Shown here in pieces: positions 1 through 8,782 of a stretch of 64,000 bases of DNA. The notes below the pieces were generated by a model that was not told where the DNA came from, searched no databases, and saw nothing but the letters and a program-made list of their open reading frames with translations. The DNA lies in assembly GCA_013398055.1 (NCBI GenBank), contig VZRS01000474.1, positions 62,001 through 126,000 of the forward strand. The letters run 5' to 3'. The translations under genes and the position numbers were made by a program. Source of the stretch: Ifrita kowaldi. Taxonomy: Eukaryota > Chordata > Aves > Passeriformes > Cinclosomatidae. The stretch's first letter is position 1. Each line of letters starts with the position of its first letter.

Positions 1-162
1 GTTCTAGTGCCTCACTGCCCTCACAGTAAAGTTCTTCCTAATTTTTAAGCTAAATATACTCTCAGTTTGAAGCCATTATCCTTTGTCCTATCACTACATG
101 CCTTTGTAAAGAGTCCCTCACCAGCTCTTTTGTAGGCCCCCCTTTACGTACTGGAAGGCTGC
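1..162 (-). repeat. Extra partial copy of the CR1 LINE at 1850-2011 (probable assembly duplicate)
   Basis: These 162 bases match 235-396 and 1850-2011 with no difference that I can see by eye. The sequence is the 3' region of a CR1 LINE read on the minus strand. It stops at a single N at 163, after which a second copy starts at an earlier point of the same element. A diverged old CR1 with many private differences should not recur identically, so this is most likely the same locus placed twice by the assembler. Confidence 0.8.
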
Positions 163-163
163 N

Positions 164-472
164 CTCAAAGCCCCATCCAACCTGGCATTGAACACTTCCA
201 GGGATGGGGTATCCACAGCTTCTCTGGACAACCTGTTCTAGTGCCTCACTGCCCTCACAGTAAAGTTCTTCCTAATTTTTAAGCTAAATATACTCTCAGT
301 TTGAAGCCATTATCCTTTGTCCTATCACTACATGCCTTTGTAAAGAGTCCCTCACCAGCTCTTTTGTAGGCCCCCCTTTACGTACTGGAAGGCTGCTGCA
401 AGGTCTCTCAGCCTGTCTCCATAGGAGAGGTGCTCCGTCTCTCTGGTCATCTTTGCGTCCCTCCTCTGGACT
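164..472 (-). repeat. Second extra copy of the CR1 LINE at 1779-2087 (probable assembly duplicate)
   Basis: The stretch matches 1779-2087 base for base at a constant offset of 1615 bases. It carries the C-terminal part of a CR1 reverse-transcriptase reading frame on the minus strand, ending at the run of N. Identity includes the peculiar deletions of that copy, for example the shortened spacer near 391-405. The copy is cut off by the gap at 473. It is read as a contig-end artefact rather than a true segmental duplication. Confidence 0.8.
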
Positions 473-802
473 NNNNNNNNNNNNNNNNNNNNNNNNNNNN
501 NNNNNNNNNNNNNNNNNNNNNNNNNNNNNNNNNNNNNNNNNNNNNNNNNNNNNNNNNNNNNNNNNNNNNNNNNNNNNNNNNNNNNNNNNNNNNNNNNNNN
601 NNNNNNNNNNNNNNNNNNNNNNNNNNNNNNNNNNNNNNNNNNNNNNNNNNNNNNNNNNNNNNNNNNNNNNNNNNNNNNNNNNNNNNNNNNNNNNNNNNNN
701 NNNNNNNNNNNNNNNNNNNNNNNNNNNNNNNNNNNNNNNNNNNNNNNNNNNNNNNNNNNNNNNNNNNNNNNNNNNNNNNNNNNNNNNNNNNNNNNNNNNN
801 NN
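473..802. other. Assembly gap of 330 N
   Basis: Run of 330 undetermined bases, plus one isolated N at 163. Apparent open reading frames that cross this gap are not real evidence of coding. The left flank is CR1 sequence matching 2087, and the right flank (803-906) is unrelated AT-rich sequence, so the gap does not simply bridge the same repeat. Confidence 0.99.
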
Positions 803-906
803 TGTCTGTAGACTGAAAGCTCAAAGTCGATTTTGCAGTAAAAGTATTTGTATTTCAAACGTACTTTTAAAATGATAAATTCTATATTCCAGTTTTTTAA
901 TAAGGG

Positions 907-1240
907 GGAAATAAGGGTCAAGAATGTATTGAGGAGGCCTTAAGGAAAACTGCATCTCTGAGGAGGTTTTCAAGAAGAGTGGTGCATGGCAGGAGGACAA
1001 GGAACAACAGGCTTAGGTTGAAAGACCAGACATTCATGTGAGATACAAGGAAAAGCTCTTGACAGCCAAGAGGTGGAACAGGCTGGACAGGGTGTTTGTG
1101 TGATCAGTGTGTTTGAGGGTTTGGAGACCTAACTGCAGAAATCTCTGAGCTGGGTCTGACCCCAGAGCTGACCCTGCTTTGCAACTAGACATCTCCATAG
1201 ATCCATTCAACCTGACTTACCCTGTGATTCTATCCTATGA
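907..1240 (+). mobile_element. CR1 LINE 3' fragment, plus strand, strongly diverged
   Basis: The stretch follows the order of a bird CR1 3' end: a segment like the end of ORF2 (ggcaggaggacaaggaacaa, then gtggaacaggctggacaggg), the 'gctgaccctgctttg' block, then the 3' tail 'ccctgtgattctatcctatga' with the attctRtga-type repeat. Stop codons and small gaps break any reading frame, so it is an inactive 5'-truncated copy. The left boundary is approximate; the right one at the tail is clearer. Confidence 0.75.
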
Positions 1241-1695
1241 AATAGTTCTCAAACGTGTTCAGGCCTAAAATCTTGACTTTTATGTTTGACTTGTTTTGTC
1301 ACTTAGGCATGTGTGCAGCAATTTGCAGGACTTTGTAAGGTATAACAAATATGCAAGGCGTAAATGACTGGGCTGAACAGAGCAGAGAAGCAGGCACCTG
1401 AGACTTGAACCTTGGCACCTGAGGTTTGAACCTTGAAGATTGCCTCATAGAACACTTGAAATTTTAAATGGTTCCTCATAGTTTTGCCTTATGATTTCTT
1501 TTTCAGGTGGGAGGGTGAGGGTTGGTAGTGGTTGTTTTTTGGGATGGGGGTGTTTTTTAATTTTTTTTTCCTAAATAGAGAAAAATGAAGAAAATAAGCT
1601 GGTCAAAATAGACTAGTAGTGATACTCTGTAAAATGGAAGTAAATTTAACTTTTTAAGTTAAGTCTTTGACATTCCAATGATCATGGAATGAAAG
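1241..1695. other. Sequence between two CR1 fragments, nothing recognised
   Basis: AT-rich DNA with a short repeated phrase near 1401-1435 (gcacctgagacttgaaccttg, then gcacctgaggtttgaacctt) and a T-run at 1554-1569. No coding or RNA gene is supported. Confidence 0.5.
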
Positions 1696-2340
1696 CATCA
1701 TAGAATGGTTTGGGTTGGAAGGCACCTTAGAGATCATCTAGTTCCATGGATGGACATACCTTTCACTAGACCAGGTTGCTCAAAGCCCCATCCAACCTGG
1801 CATTGAACACTTCCAGGGATGGGGTATCCACAGCTTCTCTGGACAACCTGTTCTAGTGCCTCACTGCCCTCACAGTAAAGTTCTTCCTAATTTTTAAGCT
1901 AAATATACTCTCAGTTTGAAGCCATTATCCTTTGTCCTATCACTACATGCCTTTGTAAAGAGTCCCTCACCAGCTCTTTTGTAGGCCCCCCTTTACGTAC
2001 TGGAAGGCTGCTGCAAGGTCTCTCAGCCTGTCTCCATAGGAGAGGTGCTCCGTCTCTCTGGTCATCTTTGCGTCCCTCCTCTGGACTTGCCCCAACAGGT
2101 CCATGTTCTTCTTGTGCTGGGGGCCCCAGAGCTGGGTGCAGTGTTCCAGGTGGGGTCTCACCAGAGCAGGGCAGAGGGGCAGAATCCCCTCCCTCGCCCT
2201 GCTGGCCACGCTGTCTTGGATGCAGCCCAGGATGCTGTTGCTTTCTGGGCTGCGAGCACACATTGCTGGGTCATGTTGAGCTTCTTGTCAACCAACACCC
2301 CCAAATGTTTCTCCTCAGGGGTGAGCTTGTCACATATCAT
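1696..2340 (-). mobile_element. CR1 LINE, minus strand, 3' part with the end of the reverse transcriptase ORF2
   Basis: Read on the minus strand this is the C-terminal part of CR1 ORF2 followed by its 3' UTR. Visible protein signatures include 'GVLVDKKLNMTQQCVLAAQKA', 'LVRPHLEHCTQLWGPQHKK' and 'QRRDAKMTRETEHLSYGDRL', all characteristic of the region just after the CR1 reverse transcriptase core. The 3' end lies at 1696 next to 'atcatagaatggtttgggtt'. Compared with usual CR1 copies, about 40 bases are missing near 2015-2025, removing the residues between 'GDRL' and 'AAFQYVKGG' and leaving the segment shortened. The element is 5'-truncated and frameshifted, hence inactive. It is the source of the duplicated copies at 1-162 and 164-472. 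Confidence 0.92.
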
Positions 2341-2616
2341 GTGCTTCTATAAACAATTCTGCTTTAGTATAATCTGTAGTGTTCTCAAGATGCCACAAAT
2401 CCCTCCTTTTGGGGATTAAATCATATGGAGAGGGAAAATAGGAAGATATGTCATTTTGATTCATCGAATGGTGAATGTGTGTAACGTACATTAGGTGCTT
2501 ACTGTAGCATCAGTAATAGTGCCACAGGTGGATTTATATGGGAAATCATAAGGAAAACATGGCCACAAAGGCTATGAAAGGCCAGAGTATTTGCAAAGTA
2601 AGTTTAAAACAAATAC

Positions 2617-2926
2617 CTTCTGGGAGAGTCATTGGTAAAGCTTCTGTCGACAGGTCTCTAATGTGAAATGAGACTGTGCTGGCACTGACCTGCACAATCA
2701 AATCTGCAAGGTGTAATGCAATAACTTGTTCCAATTTAGATGCAGAGGCAGTGGAGGTAGAAACTGGAGCTTCCTCTTTGAGAAGCACAACCGTGTGAAC
2801 ATTCTTCAAGGATTCATAAGTATTAGCCTGAAGCCATCTTGAGTATCTTTGCTTTGTGCTTCCAGCTCTGGGGTTCACGTGCTTGAAGCCATCTGTAGTT
2901 GTAGGTATGAATTTCAGTGACACAGG
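2617..2926 (-). CDS. Possible exon or old coding remnant, minus strand, unrecognised
   Basis: On the minus strand about 103 codons are open. The frame ends at a plausible splice donor (CCAGAAG|gtattt at 2617/2616), and an AG that could be an acceptor (cagcagtag) sits just before 2926. The acceptor lacks a good pyrimidine tract, which weakens the exon reading. The translation is Ser/Thr/Ala rich in the middle (residues such as 'EEAPVSTSTASASKLEQVIA') with a helical-looking stretch after it. I recognise no domain. It could be a true exon, a retrocopy remnant, or a chance frame in a slightly GC-richer patch. It lies on the strand opposite to the candidate exons further right, so if real it belongs to another gene. 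Confidence 0.15.
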
Positions 2927-4899
2927 CTACTGCTGCTAAAAGTAATCTGCACTTAACATGCTGTGTATTTGCAGTTACATAATTTCTTGAACTGTTAATA
3001 TAAATAAATTAATATTGAATTAATGTATGTAATATCCTGTGATATTGGGTAGTGATAGAGAATAACAGAAAAAAAAAAGGTATTTTGTAGTCAAAGCAGT
3101 GAGTTCATTGGGATTGACGACTGGAAACAGATGATCCAGATAAAACTGAGACCAGCCATATCTTTTTCCTCTTGAGGACTGTCCTCTGATTCCGATTTAT
3201 TCTAATAAGCCAGCTAAACTATTGTGCTGCTCTGGTTTTATAGCTGCTGTTAGGAAAGCTAAACCAAATGCTTTGTGCCCTACTTAGCCTCTGTAGCTTA
3301 AGTGCAATTCGTTAATATGTGCACTTCTAATTGAACTAATTGGTCAACAAATAAACAGCAGGGTATTGTTGAAACAGCAGTTTGCACATTTAAAAAAGTG
3401 AATATTGGCAGAACAGGACTATTTTGGTTTTATAAATGCAGATAACTTTGAAATGCAAATTATGCAGTTGAATTTGCAGTTTACACTTAGCTGCAGAATG
3501 ATTTGATTAGTTTTAGATGTATGATACTGCAACTCAAAACACTTTGGCTTAAAAACCTGTTATTTTTCTGGAGTTTTGTAATTAATACATTAAATGAAAT
3601 TAGAATTAATATAAAAATCTGACTTAAAATTAATCTCAGTAGGTATACTGGGCTAAGGATAAAGGTGGATTTTGTGAAAGAAATTTCAAAGCAAATGCAG
3701 CAGGGGATTTCTATTTCAGAGTGTACCAAAAAGAGCTAATTTTTAAAGCTGCAAATATCTTGTAAACGTCTTCATTTGTTTTAAAATGTCAAGTGGTACA
3801 AAAAGCTATCTTCAGGCTAACATTATAGAGAAGAAATAGTCTTTGGAAATGTCCCTCTTTTTGGGAACTGCAGTGAGAATAGTTATCCTTTAAGGGAAAA
3901 TATGTATGCAGAGGCAGTAGTCCTGAAAAAATCCTATATACATGTCAGAATATCCAGTGTTTACAAATCTCCATAATGTCTATATTGAAGATTATGAGTG
4001 AGTTGTTCCAAATTTCAAAAATTCCCATTATTTTTCTTTTTCAGGTCAGTTGAAGCAAGCTGTTTGCACTTTTACCACTTTAATTTACTTTAAAAAATAT
4101 TAGAAATGTGGAACTGGAACTTATGACAAGGGATCCTTTAGAGTGACCTTTTTCAACTGAATTCTAATTTCAGGGTCAAGTACATATAGGTTTTTTGCCT
4201 GTAATTTTTTTTCCTTTCAGTCAGACCTCATTGGTATTTGCCCCAATTTGGCATTCCCCCTGTTGAAGCCCTGTTGTAGCCGCTTTCCCACTTGTTGATG
4301 CCTAATTTCATGGGCTGCCTGCCTTCCAGCAATGCTATGTTGGTTGGGTGCCTCTCCACAGGTAGAGTTATCACGTCTGCTGCTCCTCATAATCACTTTT
4401 GTGATGTTTAATAATTGTGGTGCATCCCACAGATTGAGGAACAATGATATATATGATAATCCCTGAAAAATGGAAGAGTAATTTCAGGCAGAATTCAGAA
4501 TGTGACATTATCGGACATTATTGAAATACTGTAATAAAAGTCAAATGTCATAATTAAAAAAAGACAGTAAAAATTCAAACAGTCTTTTGGAAATTGCAGA
4601 TTATTTGCTTTTAACAGATCAAAACCTTCTTTGATTGTTTTTTTGTTTGTCAGCTCTGGTCTTTAACAGCTTTTTATTAGCACATTAATCTGCAGGAAGC
4701 ATTCATTTTTTTGATCTTGCGTAGAAGACAAGAGAAACCTTTGTTTCATCAACACTGGTTTAGGATCTTTTGTAGATTCAAGCTATGTGGGGAGACAGCA
4801 ATAGCATATGTCTGTGAAAGAATGGATGTGCATTGGCAAAATCGCTCAACTGAAAATACGCAAGACATTGCAGGCATTTGTGAGGGATCTTTGCCCATG
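2927..4899. other. Unrecognised AT-rich DNA
   Basis: No repeat family, RNA gene or supported exon seen. A good-looking acceptor at 4206-4220 (tttttttcctttcag) is followed by stop codons in all three frames within 81 bases, so it was not called as coding. Confidence 0.5.
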
Positions 4900-4945
4900 A
4901 CCTGAGCCAGCAGGAGGTGATCCTGGGCCTGGGCTCTCCAGGCAG

Positions 4946-5060
4946 TCATTGGAGTTGGTGTGGTGCTGGTACAGTGGGCAGACTCTCGATCTGCCACCAG
5001 TAAAGGGCTCTGTGCTGCACCATCTCTGGAGCCGTGTGGGTGCTGACCATTTTCACCTGG
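4946..5060 (+). CDS. Weak candidate exon in a GC-rich island, plus strand
   Basis: A patch from about 4890 to 5060 is clearly richer in G and C than its surroundings. In one frame 38 codons are open from a possible acceptor (ctctccaggcag) to a possible donor (CACCTGG|gtaaag at 5061). It ends with one base of a codon, which fits the start phase of the next candidate at 5254. The translation (for example 'VKGSVLHHLWSRVGADHFHL') matches no family known to me. Other frames on both strands are also long here, so the frame is not certain. It may be an old repeat or pseudogene instead. Confidence 0.15.
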
Positions 5061-5253
5061 GTAAAGCCTGAGGGTTTGCACTTGGGGTACATTGAGGTTG
5101 AAGGAGAGACAGTGCTTTGGGAGGAGATAAACAGGAGGATATTCTTTCCAAGTTCATAATTGTAGTGAAGCCTGGAGGAGGAGGGTTTTGTATCACCCTG
5201 CACTGTTCACTTGCCTTTCTTTTCCTCCTTCTATCAATGTTCATTTCTAACAG

Positions 5254-5368
5254 GGGAAAAAGAAATCTTTGCAAAATTGGAAGACCTTCCGTGGCATGGA
5301 GGAGAAGGGTCATACCAGGTGGCCATGTCTCTGCACTACAGTGTTTATACTTGTGCTGGGTGTAGGAT
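5254..5368 (+). CDS. Candidate internal exon, plus strand, unrecognised
   Basis: A long pyrimidine tract (tttcctccttctatcaatgttcatttctaacag) precedes 5254. One frame is open across 37 codons and reads 'EKEIFAKLEDLPWHGGEGSY' followed by 'QVAMSLHYSVYTCAGCR', which has protein-like composition. A usable donor (AGGAT|gtaaaa) follows at 5369, just before an in-frame stop. With that donor the exon ends with two bases of a codon, which would join to 5671 as ATG. I cannot assign a domain. The weak point is the donor, and the two other frames are also open for part of the length. Confidence 0.25.
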
Positions 5369-5670
5369 GTAAAACCTTGATATAAAAGCCAGGGTACACA
5401 GAACTAAGAAAACCCTCCCACGAAGAAATGTGGGACTAACATAAACCCAACCAACAAGTATTGTTAGAGACTGACTTTAAAATTAGGTCTCTCCAGGGTC
5501 ACTAATCTTTGTTCTCACATTATCTTGTAATTTGTATCCCTGCTGTATTGGTAGTAAGAAAAAATATTGTTGAATTTCATTTTGTTTAATGCATTTGGAG
5601 CTTTCCTCTCTCTCCCTGACCAGCTGGGATTAAGTGACTGGCAGTCCCCATTCCAGCTCCTTCTGTAGAG

Positions 5671-5834
5671 GAATCAGAGTGATTCCTTTTTGGCATCAGT
5701 TTTGGCCAAAGTGCTGTTTCATGGAGGGCATGTGTTTGAACTATTCTTATCACATGGGAATGCTCTCAAAGAAACATGGCATACGATGCTATGTGGTACA
5801 GCATATTTCATCTCATTAGGACTTTATTGGTTGG
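5671..5834 (+). CDS. Candidate internal exon, plus strand, unrecognised hydrophobic/helical segment
   Basis: The segment starts after 'cattccagctccttctgtagag' and ends at a strong donor (TTGG|gtaagt at 5835). One frame is open through its whole length, about 54 codons, reading 'NQSDSFLASVLAKVLFHGGH' then 'VFELFLSHGNALKETWHTML' and 'CGTAYFISLGLYWL'. The mix of Leu/Phe/Ala with regularly spaced polar residues looks like packed helices rather than a random translation. An alternative start two bases earlier (5669) keeps the same frame at phase 0. It ends with one base of a codon. No family was recognised. In-frame coding continues past the donor to a stop near 5899, so a non-spliced reading cannot be excluded. 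Confidence 0.35.
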
Positions 5835-8720
5835 GTAAGTTATTAATCATTTTGATGTCACCTCTAACATGCTTGAAATTCTGTGCAACATTTATGTAGA
5901 GGAAAAAATTTGATAGCTAAAGGCTTACTCCTAGGAACATTTTTAGTTTAAGTTGGATAAAAATGCCACTGTAACTATATTACACAGAATGATGTCTGGA
6001 CATTTACAAGCATGACCTTGTTTTTTCTAGACAAGGATAATTCTATTCAGCACTAAATGCTTAACTTTTATTTGTCAGACAGCATGTGACACTAACTGTA
6101 TTTGGATTAATGCCTTCTTGGTGTCATTTTTTCCCCTTGTAGAGTTATGGGTAAAAGAAATGAAATCACAAATCTCTCATGTATCTGAAAGAAATAAAAA
6201 GTTCAGTTTATTTATTATGTGCATGCCACAGGGGAAAAAAATCCTAAATTAAATAGAATAAATGCTACTGGCGCTGAAACCTAGTTACCTGAAACAATTC
6301 CTTCACTTAAATTCAGTTTAAGAAAAAATTGTGTGGTTGCCTTTGGAATCTTTATGACTTGCATGTCACCATCTCCGGGGCTGATGTGCCCTTACACATA
6401 GCTCTGCCATTTTCTCTTTTTTTTTTTTTTTAATTGCTGAACATGTACTTAACATTAGACAATCATTTTCTCTGTGGCACTCACCTCACAGAAACTGTTT
6501 TTCTGAGTTCATGTTTTTTTCCCTTACTGCATATTTGTGAGAAAATGTCACCCTTCAGAAGCCCTTGGTTCTGAGTACTTGTCATTGTAGCAAATTTTTG
6601 TTGCGCCCTTTTCTTTTAATTTGCCTTTAAAACTGTTTGGAACAGCTGTGTGGCTTCAAACATAAACTGTGAATATGCAAATAAAATGTGTAAATATGTA
6701 GTATGTTAATGAGATGGACTTGGAGTTTTTATATATTATAAACAGAATTTTGTGCTTGTAGAGACAGAAGACAAGAAAAAAAGTGATCAGAAATTGTTTC
6801 TTCCAACATGTTTCTTTAGCTGAAGACTCGTTCTTGCTGCTCTTCTGCACTAATCTTAGGGCAACAATGAATGGTAGAGAAAAAATGAGACATAATTCAA
6901 TGTATAGCAGCTTTCCTTTATCATCCTGACTCATCTCTGCTGTGGAAGTGTTAGTCTCTCTCTGCTATTCTAATCAAAGTGGCCCATGAAACAAAAATTG
7001 CAGGTTTGGATAATATATGCAACTAAATTATTTTTGGTTCTGTCTTCAGTTTTGGTTTCAGCAACCACTGCTGGTCTGAACTGTGAAAAATATCACCACC
7101 AGTCCTCCCAGCTGTGGGCATTGACACCTCATCAGCTCAGGGGTGTTTGGGGACGGTTTTTGCAGCACTGAAAACTTGACCATTGCGTTAGAGCAGCTGC
7201 ATTTAGTGAGGGGAATGGACTCTGAAGGCCTCTGCAGTCTTGGTTGCTGAGTGAACATGTGCCTAACATGTTAATTAGCATCCTTTCTGGTTCTCTCCAA
7301 TCTCATGAAGTAAGCAGCTGCATACTGTTGCTGCTTCATGCCACAACACATGAGAATCAGTGCGCATTGCCTTGAGCATGTTTGTGTGCATATATAGCTA
7401 TAGATAACTGTATGTGTAAAATATGTGTATATATATATATAAAAAAATAGGATGCAGGTTATGTAAAATAAAATGCTCTTAATTTTCTTTTTCTTCCTTT
7501 TTAAAAAATTCTGATAGAAAGAAGCTTGGGTGGACCACAAGCAGGAATGCAGGTGTCTTAAGAGCATCAAGCCCAATTTTCCTCCAGACTCTGTCAGACT
7601 TGCTGGCAGGATTGTTTTTAAACTAGTAAGTGACATTCTTTTAAATTGATTCAGTGCAGCAGATTCTGATAAATGCTTTCTCACTCTACGTTTTTAATGT
7701 AATTATGAACTACAAGGCTGAACTGACTGAGAATGCTGAAAAAAATTGGACTGCAAATTACATTACAAGTTAACTGATTAATTTGCAGAAATGCTGAAAG
7801 GATCAAGAGATACAAAAATGGACATAATTAAGCTCAAGAGACATGTTTATTGACTTTCTTTTCTTATGTCTATGTGGTAGCATTCTGAGCTTATTCCTGT
7901 CTGGAAGGAAGACACAGGGAGACACTGTTTTCCCTTTAATACTACTGAAGTTATTGGTGCTTTTCTATTTACTTAATGGAAGCCTCATTCAGTGTTGTTT
8001 GAATGAGTGGTAAGGACAGAAGCACTGGTAGCTAGCCCTTTCTTTAGAGGGCACAATGCCATGCTTTCCATGTTGGGTTCTCTTAATCTCAATTACTTTT
8101 TAAAATATTTTTCTAAACCCTCTTGGAAGGCCTGGGTGTTTGACATTCCCATGGTTGGATTACTTCATATGGACTAAATTTTCTGTTAGTTTAAGCAGCT
8201 TATGAATGCGTGGGATTGTAAATCAAAAGGGGCTTGCTCATTTTTTTGCTGAACCTGCTGCGATGCTGTCTGTGTTGGATAAAAGTGCGGGCATTTGTTG
8301 TGGTCTGAGGTGATAAAGTATGATTTCACATTTATTTTATACATTGTTGGGAAGAGTTTGTGCATGATAGCTTTTAAAGGGCAAATATGTACCTAGTAAT
8401 ACTGTGCATTAATTATAGTCGCATGAACTCTGAAATTACAGACCTCATAAACTGATCTCAATTATACTCTGAAAGGCCAAAGTAAGTTGCTAAAGGTAAG
8501 CTGCCAAAGTGTTAAAAAAATTAAAATTAGTAGAAAGTGTTATAGCAACAAAAAATTTTAGGTTTTTTAGGATAGTTTATGCAAAGTCCTGGATTTATGT
8601 TGATGCTGTTGGCCTTACCTGATTATCTTATGGGTTGATCACATGGAATAATCAATCTCATAGAGTGTTTTCCAGACACAACATGCTGTGTAAGTGTTAA
8701 TTATCTGTTTTTCTCTACAG
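5835..8720. other. Intron-like DNA between candidate exons
   Basis: No recognised gene or repeat family. It contains a T-run at 6416-6432 and a TA microsatellite at about 7421-7448. Several frames of up to 137 codons occur on the minus strand (7271-7684), but they have low-complexity Lys/Ile/Tyr-rich composition and no splice context. Confidence 0.5.
7421..7448. repeat. Short TA-rich microsatellite followed by an A-run
   Basis: The sequence gtgtatatatatatat followed by aaaaaaa forms a simple dinucleotide tract. No function is inferred. Confidence 0.85.
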
Positions 8721-8778
8721 CTCAGACAGTCAGTATGCCCTTCTGAGAGACTCTACTCTTTTTCCGATCTTCAGTCAA
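8721..8778 (+). CDS. Candidate internal exon (58 bp), plus strand
   Basis: Both splice signals are strong: the acceptor is 'ttatctgtttttctctacag' and the donor is CAA|gtaagt at 8779. Two frames are open. The frame starting at phase 0 reads 'LRQSVCPSERLYSFSDLQS' and leaves one base, which joins perfectly to the exon at 13062 (A+AC = Asn). This join gives '...SFSDLQS-N-TEQLSGEMK...', a smooth protein-like sequence. A second possible donor at 8783 (gtaatt) would instead fit the small candidate exon at 12332. The family is not recognised. The paired phases and good sites make this one of the better coding candidates, though 58 bases alone are weak evidence. Confidence 0.4.
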
Positions 8779-8782
8779 GTAA

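Noticed and set aside
352..921. Long open frames crossing the left-edge gap
   Set aside because: They are open only because undetermined bases hide stop codons; the flanking parts are CR1 and non-coding DNA.
1911..2419. Several open frames on both strands around 1911-2419 as host genes
   Set aside because: They are the CR1 reverse-transcriptase remnant and its shadow frames.
4206..4361. Exon after the strong acceptor at 4220
   Set aside because: All three frames have stop codons before a usable donor.
7271..7684. 137-codon minus-strand frame
   Set aside because: Contains microsatellite-derived Tyr/Ile and Lys runs; not protein-like.
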